Part shown: piece after piece, positions 25,961-34,267 of the stretch
How the letters are laid out: each line of letters starts with the position of its first letter
How positions within the stretch are numbered: position 1 is the first letter of the stretch
Assembly (NCBI RefSeq): GCF_017873605.1
Contig: NZ_JAGGKI010000020.1
Location: forward strand, 29,226-93,225
Length of the DNA: 64,000 nt
Direction: 5' to 3'
From: Paenibacillus lactis
Lineage (GTDB): Bacteria; Bacillota; Bacilli; Paenibacillales; Paenibacillaceae
Translations under genes and position numbers: made by a program
The notes under the pieces: generated by a model
The model's database searches: none
Told to the model about the DNA's origin: nothing
Seen by the model: only the letters and a program-made list of their open reading frames with translations

Positions 25961-26041
25961 ATGACCATTGATCAGTTGATTGCTTTGCTTGGACTTATCA
26001 TTATGATCATCGGGCTTGCGGTGAATAAGAAACAATCTTAG
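25961..26041 (+). CDS. 26-residue single-span membrane peptide
   Basis: A very short gene with strong signals. AGGGAGG (25946-25952) is 8 nt before the ATG, the peptide is one hydrophobic helix (QLIALLGLIIMIIGLAV) with a short acidic N-terminus and a C-terminal NKKQS, and a strong terminator begins 17 nt after the stop. The layout (short acidic start, one helix, Lys tail) resembles type I toxin peptides of Firmicutes and other small membrane regulators. No antisense promoter was confirmed, so a toxin role is only a suggestion. Confidence 0.6.
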   Translation: MTIDQLIALLGLIIMIIGLAVNKKQS

Positions 26042-26057
26042 TCCGCCGGTCCGAAGG

Positions 26058-26104
26058 AGCTGTCGCCAGGCAGAGAGTTGCTGTGCTGGCGGCGGCTTTT
26101 TTTT
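26058..26104 (+). terminator. Terminator of the 26-residue peptide gene
   Basis: AGCTGTCGCCAG pairs with CTGGCGGCGGCT (internal bulge), followed by eight T ending at 26104. Confidence 0.8.
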
Positions 26105-26288
26105 CATGTCCCTGTGTCTTGGCACGGAGGAATAACTGCGGCTGGGAAGGGAACCCTACCACAGAAATGAAAAAATTCATTGCATTTTCTTAAGAGAATC
26201 TTATGTCGATAGGTTGATAGAGTTGGACGAAAGTCATATACTGAGGTTGCAATGTTCTCCATCATTCATCATTTATTGGGAGGAAATC

Positions 26289-27254
26289 ATGCTATATCTA
26301 ACAGCGTTTGTCATATCGATGGTGCTGGTTCTCGTGCTGATTCCGCCGTTTCGGAAGCTGGCGATCAAAATTGACTTTGTGGACAAGCCAAGACCTGACT
26401 CCGAGCGGAAAATTCACCGCGAACCGATTCCGCTGACTGCGGGAATCGCCATTTTCATCGGATTTTTCATTACGTATTTTGCACTGACCGGTACGATCTC
26501 CAGGGAAGCGGTGGGGATTTTTATCGGGAGCGTCCTGATTCTCGGCATCGGGCTTGTCGATGACTGGTACAAATCGCAGGGGAAAGAGCTCGCCTCCCTG
26601 CCGAAGCTGATCGTTCAAATCTCCGCCGCCGTCATTGTATACAGCTACGGCATCCAATTCGAGGGCTTCAACAACCCGTTCACCGGCCATTACATCAACC
26701 TGCCGGAATGGCTGCAGCTGATTTTGACCATTTTCTGGATTTTCGGCGTTACGACGGTTATTAATTTCTCGGACGGCATTGACGGTCTAGCCGGCGGGCT
26801 GTCCGCCATTTCGGGCGGAACGCTGTTTGTTGTCGCCATGACGATGGGGCAGAGCGAATCCGCTTTGCTGGCTGTAATTCTGGTGGGCGCCGCGCTCGGA
26901 TACCTGCGCTATAACAAGCCGCCAGCCCGGGTGTTTATGGGGGATGCGGGCGCTACCTTCCTCGGATTCATCCTCGGCATTATCGCCTTGGACGGGGCAT
27001 TCAAGGGAGCGACGCTGGCTTCGTTGTTCATCCCGATCTTTGCCCTGGGCGTGCCGATCATCGATAACGTGATCGTCGTTATTCGCAGAATGCTGCAGTC
27101 GAAGCCGATCTACCAGGCGGATGCCTCGCAGGCGCACTATCGCCTGCTCGCAACCGGGCTTAACCAGAAGCAGACGCTGGTTTTCCTCTGCCTTCTGAAT
27201 CTGTGCTTCGGCCTTACGGCGATCATCCTGGCTTTGAATGAAGCCGGTGCCTAG
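26289..27254 (+). CDS. tagO: Undecaprenyl-phosphate GlcNAc-1-phosphate transferase
   Basis: A 321-residue polytopic membrane enzyme of the MraY/WecA/TagO family, which transfers GlcNAc-1-P from UDP-GlcNAc to undecaprenyl phosphate, the first step of wall teichoic acid or other wall glycan synthesis. Motifs include DKPRPDSERKIHREPIPLTA, GLVDDWYKSQGKEL (Asp pair), NFSDGIDGLAGGLSAIS and VFMGDAGATFLGF. The ATG at 26289 follows GGGAGG; the 25 upstream codons are open but lie before that site. TagO versus another WecA-like role cannot be settled without neighbouring tag genes. Confidence 0.9.
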   Translation: MLYLTAFVISMVLVLVLIPPFRKLAIKIDFVDKPRPDSERKIHREPIPLTAGIAIFIGFFITYFALTGTISREAVGIFIGSVLILGIGLVDDWYKSQGKELASLPKLIVQISAAVIVYSYGIQFEGFNNPFTGHYINLPEWLQLILTIFWIFGVTTVINFSDGIDGLAGGLSAISGGTLFVVAMTMGQSESALLAVILVGAALGYLRYNKPPARVFMGDAGATFLGFILGIIALDGAFKGATLASLFIPIFALGVPIIDNVIVVIRRMLQSKPIYQADASQAHYRLLATGLNQKQTLVFLCLLNLCFGLTAIILALNEAGA

Positions 27255-27309
27255 GCGCATAACAGCGACCAAGCATAAGAGCAGCGAATAGGTCATATAA
27301 CATTCCAAG

Positions 27310-27344
27310 AATCTCGTCTCCAAAGCTGGCGGCGGGATTTTTTT
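27310..27344 (+). terminator. Terminator of tagO
   Basis: AATCTCGTC (27310-27318) pairs with GGCGGGATT (27331-27339, two G-T pairs), followed by a T-run. Confidence 0.7.
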
Positions 27345-27450
27345 AGATATCCGAAGGTATAAGCATCGTCGGATCTGCAGCCTGATATAGCAGGAACTAC
27401 CGTTAAACGCGGTCTGCCTTCTTTGAGAGCGCGTCGATAGACGTTTTTCT
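27345..27450 (-). repeat. Dispersed ~106-bp element, copy A
   Basis: Read on the minus strand from 27450, this stretch matches 45476-45585: AGAAAAACGTCTATCGACG is identical, CAAAGAAG(G/A)CAGACCGCGTTTA(A/G)CGGTAGTT follows, and weaker similarity continues through ATATCAG to GGATATCT. Small hairpins (CGTC-TATC-GACG and ACCG...CGGT) are conserved. It fills the gap between the tagO terminator and the SDR gene and is not upstream of any minus-strand gene. Confidence 0.65.
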
Positions 27451-27560
27451 CGCTATCAAAGATACGAAGCCAATACGCCCGTCAGAAGCAGATAGCATTG
27501 AACGGTACGAAACTAACCTGCTGTCGGATCAGGCCTATTGAACGAAGGAGGGGAACAAGG

Positions 27561-28430
27561 ATGAGCGATATGTCAGGGAAAATAGCGATCATTACGGGGG
27601 CCAACTCGGGTATGGGGCTCGCATCCACGATTGCGCTTGCCCGTATGGGGGCGCATGTGATTATGGCTTGCCGAAGTCAGGCGAGAGGGGAGGCGGCGCT
27701 TGAGCAGGCGAAACAGGCATGTAACGGATGCGGTGACATCCGTCTGATGCAGCTTGATTTGGGTTCATTCTCAAGCATCCGGCAGTTCGCATCCGAGTAC
27801 CAAGCACAGTATGACCGCCTTGACGTCCTGCTGAACAATGCGGGCGTCGTCACGATCAAACGGGAGACGACGGCCGACGGATATGAAGCGATGCTTGGGG
27901 TCAACCATCTGGGCCATTTTCTGCTCACGAACCTGCTTCTCGGTCCGTTGAAACAGGCGCAGCAGGGGAGGATCGTCAACGTATCCTCCGGCGCGCACAA
28001 AATCGGAAGAATTCATTGGGAGGATCCGAATCTGTCCAAAGGCTTTCATGTAGCGAAGGGGTATGCCCAGTCCAAGCTGGCTAATATCCTGTTTACGAAA
28101 GAGCTGGCGCGCCGCCTGTCCGGGACGGGGGTGACGGCCAATGCGCTTCATCCTGGCGCGGTCAGCACGAGCATCGGCGTAAACAGGGAGACGGGGTTCG
28201 GCAAGGCGGTGCATCGGGTGCTCCGGCCGTTCTTCCTTACGCCGGATGAAGGCGCCAAAACCGCAGTATATTTGGCTTCGGCTCCGGAGGTGGAGCAGGT
28301 GACGGGCGAATATTTCGTCAAGTGCAAGCCGGTTCGAACGACAGAGAAGGCCGGCGATCCGCAGCTTGCGGCTAGGCTGTGGGAATGGAGCGAGCGTCAG
28401 ACGGGATTGACGGGACGGGATTCAATCTAA
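27561..28430 (+). CDS. SDR family oxidoreductase (retinol-dehydrogenase-like)
   Basis: A 289-residue short-chain dehydrogenase. TGANSGMGLAS (residues about 12-22) is the cofactor motif, VLLNNAGVV follows strand 4, IVNVSSGAHKIG holds the catalytic Ser, and YAQSKLAN the catalytic Tyr and Lys. The sequence FTKELARRLSGTGVTANALHPG is typical of the WW-oxidoreductase/retinol dehydrogenase-like branch. AAGGAGG precedes the ATG at 27561. No operon partner, so the substrate is unknown. Confidence 0.88.
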   Translation: MSDMSGKIAIITGANSGMGLASTIALARMGAHVIMACRSQARGEAALEQAKQACNGCGDIRLMQLDLGSFSSIRQFASEYQAQYDRLDVLLNNAGVVTIKRETTADGYEAMLGVNHLGHFLLTNLLLGPLKQAQQGRIVNVSSGAHKIGRIHWEDPNLSKGFHVAKGYAQSKLANILFTKELARRLSGTGVTANALHPGAVSTSIGVNRETGFGKAVHRVLRPFFLTPDEGAKTAVYLASAPEVEQVTGEYFVKCKPVRTTEKAGDPQLAARLWEWSERQTGLTGRDSI

Positions 28431-28437
28431 GACGAAT

Positions 28438-28482
28438 AAACGGGGATCCTCAGATCATCATTGATCTGCAGGATCCCCGTTT
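28438..28482. terminator. Strong terminator between convergent SDR and murQ
   Basis: AAACGGGGATCCT (28438-28450) pairs perfectly with AGGATCCCCGTTT (28470-28482), with an inner CAGATC/GATCTG stem. Placement suits both converging genes. Confidence 0.8.
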
Positions 28483-28532
28483 ATCGTTATAGTGGAATAG
28501 CTGACGGCTTAGGGCGATGCCCTGACCGGTTG

Positions 28533-29450
28533 TCAAGAGCCCTTGTGGGCTTTCAGATTGATGGCGCTGCGCACAAAACCGTTCGTGCCCTCGAGCAGCC
28601 TTGCTGCCTCTTCGGCATTCACGTTGGCCAGCAGCATGACGATGGCGGTTTTGACATGCGCTCCAGCCTCGAAGTAAGCCTTCTCTACGTCCTCGTCGGA
28701 TGCGCCGGTAGCTAGCGTGATTATGCGCTTGGCGCGGTGTACAAGCTTGTTGTTGGATGGATTGAGATCGACCATCAGGTTTTTGTACACTTTGCCGATC
28801 CGGATCATGGCTGTTGTTGTCAGCATGTTGAGTATCAGCTTTTGCGAAGTGCCGGCTTTCATTCGAGTAGAGCCCATAATCACTTCCGGCCCGACGACGG
28901 CTTCAATCACGAAATCGGCATCCTGATGCATCGGCGAGTTATAGTTGTTGCACAGGCCGATCACGACCGCCCCGAGCTTCTTGGCACGCCGCATAGCCCC
29001 GAGCACATAGGGAGTGCGGCCGCTGGCAGCGATGCCGATCACGACGTCTTTTTCATTGATGCCGTGCTCATTCATGTCCTGCTCGCCGAGCTCTTCGCTG
29101 TCCTCCGCTCCTTCGATCGCTTCCTTCACCGCTCGGAAACCTCCGGCGATAAGACCTTGCACCATCGACGGATCCGTCCCATAGGTTGGCGGGCACTCGG
29201 ATGCGTCAAGAATACCGATCCGTCCGCTCGTTCCTGCACCGACGTAGAATAAACGGCCGCCGTTCTGAAAGGCTTCTACGATAAGATCAGCCGCCTTGGC
29301 GATGGTAGGGATCAGCTCCCGAATCGTGTCGGTGATCAGGCTGTCCTCATTATTAATCAGGGTCATAATTTCCTCTGAGCTCAACTGATCAATGTTCTGC
29401 GTATGTTCATGAGGCTGTTCGGTTGTCAATTGACTGAGAATGTTCGTCAT
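28533..29450 (-). CDS. murQ: N-acetylmuramic acid 6-phosphate etherase
   Basis: A 305-residue SIS-domain lyase that cleaves the lactyl ether of MurNAc-6-phosphate to GlcNAc-6-phosphate and D-lactate in the cytoplasm. FYVGAGTSGRIGILDASECP is the sugar-phosphate loop, GSTRMKAGTSQKLILNMLTT is the second SIS signature, and the C-terminal helical domain ends AARLLEGTNGFVRSAINL. AAAGGAG precedes the ATG. It lies downstream of the kinase gene (235 nt gap) and is the committed step of MurNAc catabolism. Confidence 0.96.
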   Translation of the reverse strand: MTNILSQLTTEQPHEHTQNIDQLSSEEIMTLINNEDSLITDTIRELIPTIAKAADLIVEAFQNGGRLFYVGAGTSGRIGILDASECPPTYGTDPSMVQGLIAGGFRAVKEAIEGAEDSEELGEQDMNEHGINEKDVVIGIAASGRTPYVLGAMRRAKKLGAVVIGLCNNYNSPMHQDADFVIEAVVGPEVIMGSTRMKAGTSQKLILNMLTTTAMIRIGKVYKNLMVDLNPSNNKLVHRAKRIITLATGASDEDVEKAYFEAGAHVKTAIVMLLANVNAEEAARLLEGTNGFVRSAINLKAHKGS

Positions 29451-29685
29451 GAGAGGTCTCCTTTTTGAAGAATTAAGAAAGCGTGCCGTGTGCGGCTGCT
29501 GTATCCGGGCATTTACCGTTGGCCGAACGAATAAACGTCGGGCAGAACCTTATGTAGGTGGTACAGCTGATCAGCGGAGTGGCAAGGGCAGCGGAGCTGC
29601 GCCGCCACTTCCTGTGCCAGGTACTTTCTTAAGTCTAGAAATATGGACGGGGCCTGATAACGGTTACAACAATTCGCCTGGATCA

Positions 29686-30630
29686 TTAGGCTCCGTCCTG
29701 GAATAGCCGGTATGCCAGCATGGCGGCACCGTGCGCCGGTGCTCGGTCGTGCGTTGCTTCCGGGAATTGCAGCCGCGGGTAGCGTTCCCGTATCGCCGTT
29801 CGATAAGCTTCCCGGAATACGCGTGAATGCTTGAAGATCGAACCGATGCACACCACATCACTTGCAACGAATTCATGGTGCTGCATGATGAGCGCGGAAG
29901 TCGTATCCGCGAGCTCGGCGGCCTGCGAGCGGAGAATGCCAAGAGCGGCGTGGTCCCCGGCTTCCGCAGCTTCAATACAGCAGCGGGCGAAGGAAGCGAT
30001 GCTCTGCTTCGTTATGGCAGGCTGGTATATATATGATTTAAGATCGGCGATATGGCCCAGCGGATAAGCCTTCAGAATCAAGCTGCTCATCCGAGTTGGC
30101 GGCAGAATCCGCTCATGGCTTTTAATGACCGACTTCAAAGTCTGAAGCCCGATCTGATACCCGCTGCCCTCATCGCCGAGAATATGCCCCCAGCCGCCGA
30201 CACGGTGGATGCTCCCGGATTTCGTAATCCCGTAAGTATTGGAGCCGGTTCCTGAAATGATCAGGATTCCGTATTGGCGCTCCAGTACAGCCATTAACGA
30301 AATCTCGGCTTCGGAGCGCATGTAAATACGCGGAGAGAGCTGCCGTTCCAGGAAATGCGATTCTAGAAACTGGTGAACCCGCTGCCGTTCCTCGTCCGAG
30401 CTTATACCTGACATACCAAGGCATATTGCCGAACATGAAGCTGACGAAAGATTGAGCGGCTTCATGAGGCCATCGATCACCGTTTGAAGCTCTTTCATCG
30501 CCCCGTCAAAGGTAACGATATAAGGATTAGTGGAACCTCCAGTGAAACGGGAAAGGACTTGGCCGCTGGCGTTGATGGCTGTTGCATCAGTCTTTGTGCC
30601 ACCGCCGTCGACTCCGATAAAAATTTCCAT
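29686..30630 (-). CDS. BadF/BadG-type ATPase, probable N-acetylmuramic acid/N-acetylglucosamine kinase (MurK-like)
   Basis: A 314-residue sugar kinase of the actin-like ATPase fold. The phosphate-1 motif is FIGVDGGGTKTDATAIN, phosphate-2 is IISGTGSNTYGI and the connected motif RVGGWGHILGDEGSGY is typical of eukaryotic-type GlcNAc kinases and clostridial MurK. Placed before murQ and divergent from murR, it most likely phosphorylates MurNAc (and perhaps GlcNAc) at O6, giving the murQ substrate. The 235 nt to murQ contain no clear gene, only a short protein-like frame ending near 29530. Confidence 0.85.
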   Translation of the reverse strand: MEIFIGVDGGGTKTDATAINASGQVLSRFTGGSTNPYIVTFDGAMKELQTVIDGLMKPLNLSSASCSAICLGMSGISSDEERQRVHQFLESHFLERQLSPRIYMRSEAEISLMAVLERQYGILIISGTGSNTYGITKSGSIHRVGGWGHILGDEGSGYQIGLQTLKSVIKSHERILPPTRMSSLILKAYPLGHIADLKSYIYQPAITKQSIASFARCCIEAAEAGDHAALGILRSQAAELADTTSALIMQHHEFVASDVVCIGSIFKHSRVFREAYRTAIRERYPRLQFPEATHDRAPAHGAAMLAYRLFQDGA

Positions 30631-30712
30631 TTTGAACCACTTCGCTTTCTATATTCAGTATAGGAGAAAAAAGAGAGGTTGTAAAACAAAATTTTAAATT
30701 ATGAATTAAGTA

Positions 30713-30774
30713 TTGAAATATTATTTCACACAATTTATAATGAACTCAATCCGCTGATATTGAAAGCGATACCA
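30713..30774 (+). promoter_or_regulatory. murR promoter with palindromic operator and cre site
   Basis: TTGAAA (30713-30718), 17-bp spacer and TATAAT (30736-30741) make a near-consensus promoter. A perfect palindrome, TGAAATATTATTTCA (30714-30728), overlaps the -35 box, a fitting operator for the RpiR-family protein encoded next. TGAAAGCGATACCA (30761-30774) matches 13 of 14 cre positions just after the likely start point, so CcpA roadblock repression is probable. The palindrome also lies in the region from which murK/murQ are transcribed the other way. Confidence 0.65.
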
Positions 30775-30855
30775 GTCATGCTTTCGATCAAATCATGTCA
30801 TTAAATGTTACATATCTTGTAGATCAGAGGATGAATCGTAAAAGGGGGGCAAAGG

Positions 30856-31692
30856 ATGAACGGCGGATTGGTTCGATTGCGTGAGGTCTTTGAAACATTA
30901 AATCCGTCCGAGCGCAAAGTTGCAGCCTTCATTTTGCAGGAGCCGGCAGAGATGATACAGATGTCGGTCGCGGATCTGGCGGTTCGAAGCGGTTCAAGCC
31001 AAGCCGCGATTGTAAGGCTGTGCAAAACGATGGGCTTCAAAGGCTATCAGGATCTGAAGCTGAAGGTAGCTGGCGATTTGCAGGAGCCATTAGCCACCGG
31101 GTATCAGGATATTCGGCCCAATGACAGCATTTCTGCAATCATACAGAACGTCTCGAACAATAACATTCAATCGATTCGGGATACGATGAAGATTATGGAG
31201 GAAGGGAAGGTGGAAGAGGCCGTATCGGCCCTTGATCAGGCGAAGCGCATATTTATGTTTGGCGTAGGTGCTTCCAATCTGATCGGGATGGATGCCCAGC
31301 AGAAATTTTTGCGAATCAACAAGGTATGCATTTCGTTCCCGGACCCCCACGTTCAGCTGACATCGGCCGTAATGCTTACGCCCGAGGATGCAGCGGTATG
31401 CATATCTTACTCCGGTGAAACGAAAGAAGTGATCCGGGCAGCGAGCATCGCTAAGGAGAACGGATGCAGAACGATCGGCATTACCAAGTACGGGGATTCG
31501 ACGTTAAGCCGATCGGTGGATATTCCGCTATATACCTCTTCAACGGAGAACGAAATTCGCAGCGGCGCAATGTCCTCTCGTATTACACAGCTTAATCTTA
31601 TCGATATTTTATATCTTGGTGTCGCCAGCCGGAACTACGAGAGTTCGGTGAAGTATCTGGACCAGAGCCGGCAGGCCATCAAGCGGTTGTAG
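30856..31692 (+). CDS. murR: MurR/RpiR family transcriptional regulator
   Basis: A 278-residue regulator with an N-terminal RpiR-type HTH (SVADLAVRSGSSQAAIVRLCKT, about 36-57) and a C-terminal SIS domain that binds sugar phosphates (IFMFGVGASNLIGMDAQQKF and ISYSGETKEVIRAASIAK). Its position between murK/murQ and an importer argues that MurNAc-6-phosphate is the effector, as in E. coli and B. subtilis MurR. The ATG follows GGGGGG. The importer begins 49 nt after its stop. Confidence 0.88.
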   Translation: MNGGLVRLREVFETLNPSERKVAAFILQEPAEMIQMSVADLAVRSGSSQAAIVRLCKTMGFKGYQDLKLKVAGDLQEPLATGYQDIRPNDSISAIIQNVSNNNIQSIRDTMKIMEEGKVEEAVSALDQAKRIFMFGVGASNLIGMDAQQKFLRINKVCISFPDPHVQLTSAVMLTPEDAAVCISYSGETKEVIRAASIAKENGCRTIGITKYGDSTLSRSVDIPLYTSSTENEIRSGAMSSRITQLNLIDILYLGVASRNYESSVKYLDQSRQAIKRL

Positions 31693-31740
31693 TTTTTCCG
31701 GCTTAACCACAAATATATTTTATGATAAGGGGAGTAGTAC

Positions 31741-33138
31741 ATGAAGAAGAAACGTTGGCTCACATTGTTGGCTTCATTAATGCTGGTCTTCACGGCAGCA
31801 TGCGGAGGAGGGGGAGGAGGGACCAAGACGTCGGACGGCGGAACCTCCACCACGCCGGAAGGTAACGGAGAGGCCGCGCCGAAGCCTGATACGGTCGTCG
31901 TCTGGACTTATCCCGTTCACGGCAAATATGAAGAAGAATTGAAACAGCATGTGGCGGACCTGAAGGAGAAGTACCCTCACATTACGGTACAGACCGAAGT
32001 GCTGTCCTGGGCAGAGGGTCCGAAGAAATTCGACGTTGCCTTGAATGCCGGAAATCCGCCTGATTTGTACTTCCATGCGGTTGACGGAGCCTACGTGGAC
32101 ACCGGGCTCGCGCTGGAGCTTACCCCTTACATGACCGACGAGATTAAGAACGACTACCTGCCGGGCACATTGGAGCTCGGACAGATCCAAGGCAAGCAGT
32201 ACGGCCTTCCGCTTTACCAGTCCCTCTGGGCATGGGGCGGCAACAAGAAGATCCTTGAGGAGGCCGGGATCGACTGGCAGTCCATTCAGGAAAACGGCTG
32301 GACCTGGAGCGAATTCAAGGAAGCTGCCGGCAAGCTGACAACCAAGCTGCCGAACGGGAATACACGCTATGCATTGGTTACGGATGGAACATCCCTGGAC
32401 TTCATCGAAATGCTGACCCGCAGCAACGGCATGCCTGACGTCCTGAACGATAAGGGCGAGTTCCAATGGAATGACGAGCGCATTCTGGATACAATGACCT
32501 TCGTTTCCGACCTGCTGAAAGCCGGCCATATGCCTGCGGAAACCGCGGCAATTACGCCTGCTAAGCGGATGGACCTGTTCTATGCCGAAGAAGCGGCGAT
32601 CGTATCCAAGGCGATTCCTTACTATGACGTTATGCTGCAAAACCGCGCGAAGGATATCGACAGCGGCACGGTTCAAGGCGAGAAGATCGAATTCGTTCTG
32701 CTGCCGGTGCCTCACAATGACGGTGCAGAGCGCAAGACGTCCATGTTTGGCGAAGGCTATGTGGCTTTCAGACAGAAGAAGGATAAAGGCGAAGAGCACG
32801 CGAAGAATACGTTCCTGATCATGGAAGGACTCAGCGGCGCTAAGGCCGGTAATTCTGCCAACGAGCTGGTGCTGCCGTTCGTTCGTAAATCCCAGGCTGA
32901 GTATTTCGAGGGTAAAGGGCTGGGCTCCGAGTCGACGATCAAAGCTGCTGAAATCTTTGCGAACTTTAGAGACAATCCGGTAACCTTGAGCCTGAATGCG
33001 GAAGATTCCGCGAACCAGAAGAAATTCAAGGAGCAGGTCGTTAAGCCGAACATTCAAGCGCTGTTCTCTGGCGAGAAGACGCCGGAACAAATCGCACAAG
33101 ACTTCATTGACAAAGGCAAACAAATTTTAGGACAGTAA
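31741..33138 (+). CDS. Sugar ABC transporter substrate-binding lipoprotein
   Basis: A 465-residue family-1 extracellular solute-binding protein. The signal peptide MKKKRWLTLLASLMLVF ends in a lipobox with Cys in FTAACGG, so it is a membrane-anchored lipoprotein; a Gly/Thr/Ser linker follows. The body has the usual carbohydrate-binding pattern (PPDLYFHAVDG, YGLPLYQSLWAWGGNKKILE, AAIVSKAIPYYD). Context makes MurNAc-containing saccharides the likely ligand. A hairpin with a T-run after the gene may make it more abundant than the permeases. Confidence 0.9.
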   Translation: MKKKRWLTLLASLMLVFTAACGGGGGGTKTSDGGTSTTPEGNGEAAPKPDTVVVWTYPVHGKYEEELKQHVADLKEKYPHITVQTEVLSWAEGPKKFDVALNAGNPPDLYFHAVDGAYVDTGLALELTPYMTDEIKNDYLPGTLELGQIQGKQYGLPLYQSLWAWGGNKKILEEAGIDWQSIQENGWTWSEFKEAAGKLTTKLPNGNTRYALVTDGTSLDFIEMLTRSNGMPDVLNDKGEFQWNDERILDTMTFVSDLLKAGHMPAETAAITPAKRMDLFYAEEAAIVSKAIPYYDVMLQNRAKDIDSGTVQGEKIEFVLLPVPHNDGAERKTSMFGEGYVAFRQKKDKGEEHAKNTFLIMEGLSGAKAGNSANELVLPFVRKSQAEYFEGKGLGSESTIKAAEIFANFRDNPVTLSLNAEDSANQKKFKEQVVKPNIQALFSGEKTPEQIAQDFIDKGKQILGQ

Positions 33139-33151
33139 TTTCAAGTAACCA

Positions 33152-33198
33152 GGGGGGTGTCCCGTTGTCCTTATCAGGAGCGCGGCCACTCCCTTTTT
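33152..33198 (+). terminator. Attenuating hairpin between binding protein and permease
   Basis: GGGGGGTGTCCCG pairs with CGCGGCCACTCCC, followed by TTTTT (33194-33198). Its place inside an ABC operon suggests partial termination. Confidence 0.55.
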
Positions 33199-33316
33199 AA
33201 CCGCGATTGTAACCTAAGGTTCATATCCGTCGCTTTCCGGTAACCGGATAATACAAGCGGTACCCCAAGTATTGCCAAGTCAAAAATGTTCACCTGTGCG
33301 GAAGGAGGAAATTACC

Positions 33317-34234
33317 ATGCAGACGGCCCCGGCTCAGTCTCGGCCGCCGCGGACCCCGATGAAGGGGTATATGCGCGAGTACGGTTGGGCGTACTTATTC
33401 ATCCTGGCCCCGGTTTTACTGTTTTTAATATTCACGCTGTATCCGGTCGCTTCCGCGTTTTTGATGAGCTTCCAGCAGTACAGCGTCATGGGCTCCGAAT
33501 GGATCGGAACCGATAACTACACCCGAATGGTAAAGGACGAGGTGTTCTGGAAATCGATGTGGAATACGGTGCTGTTCACCGTTGGTACGGTACCGGTCAA
33601 CATTATCATCACGTATGCCTTATCCTTTTTTATTTTCCAAATGAAGGATAAATGGCAGACGTTCTTTAAAGCGACCATGTATCTTCCTGCCGTCGCTTCC
33701 GGCGTGACGATCTCCGTCGTGTGGCTGGCGATTTTCGATCCGACCCATGCCGGCCTGCTGAACCGCTTCATCGGCTTGTTCGGATTCGATCCTGTGATCT
33801 GGCTGGGAAAATCGGATACGGCGCTGTTCTCGCTCATTCTGATGAACTGGCTCGGCTCTCATGGCGCAGGCATTATCCTGTACCTTGCTGCCATGGGCGG
33901 CATTCCGAAATCGCTGTATGAAGCGGCGGATATCGACCATGCCAGCGGCTGGTCCAAATTCTGGCGCATCACCTGGCCGCTCATGAAGCCGACGACATTA
34001 TATCTGCTCGTGACGGGCGTTATTACGTCCTTCCAGGTATTTATCTCGGTATATCTCATGACTCAGGGCGGACCGAACTTTGCAACGACGACGATTGCCT
34101 ACTTGATCTACAACACGGCATTCAACTTCTACGAATTCGGGCTGGCATCCGCGCAATCCTTCGTTCTGGCGGCGCTCATCATCGTCATTTCGGTTATCCA
34201 GTTCAAGTATTTCTCATCCGACGTCGAATACTAA
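33317..34234 (+). CDS. Sugar ABC transporter permease (MalF/UgpA type)
   Basis: A 305-residue permease with six predicted helices. The EAA loop reads YEAADIDHASGWSKFWRITW, the coupling helix that contacts the ATPase. The short basic Pro-rich N-terminus precedes a first helix (GWAYLFILAPVLLFLIFTLY). The ATG at 33317 follows AAGGAGG; 15 codons upstream are open but precede that site. It forms the membrane channel with the next gene product. Confidence 0.92.
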   Translation: MQTAPAQSRPPRTPMKGYMREYGWAYLFILAPVLLFLIFTLYPVASAFLMSFQQYSVMGSEWIGTDNYTRMVKDEVFWKSMWNTVLFTVGTVPVNIIITYALSFFIFQMKDKWQTFFKATMYLPAVASGVTISVVWLAIFDPTHAGLLNRFIGLFGFDPVIWLGKSDTALFSLILMNWLGSHGAGIILYLAAMGGIPKSLYEAADIDHASGWSKFWRITWPLMKPTTLYLLVTGVITSFQVFISVYLMTQGGPNFATTTIAYLIYNTAFNFYEFGLASAQSFVLAALIIVISVIQFKYFSSDVEY

Positions 34235-34267
34235 CGACTTCGCTTATGCTAAAGAGGGGGTGCACCC

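Noticed and set aside
29460..29685. Possible gene fragment between the MurK-like kinase and murQ
   Set aside because: A short protein-like stretch exists on the minus strand but has no start signals or recognisable family.
31777..33123. 448-codon minus-strand open frame opposite the sugar-binding lipoprotein
   Set aside because: It mirrors a clear lipoprotein gene, has no ribosome site or domain, and arises from codon bias.
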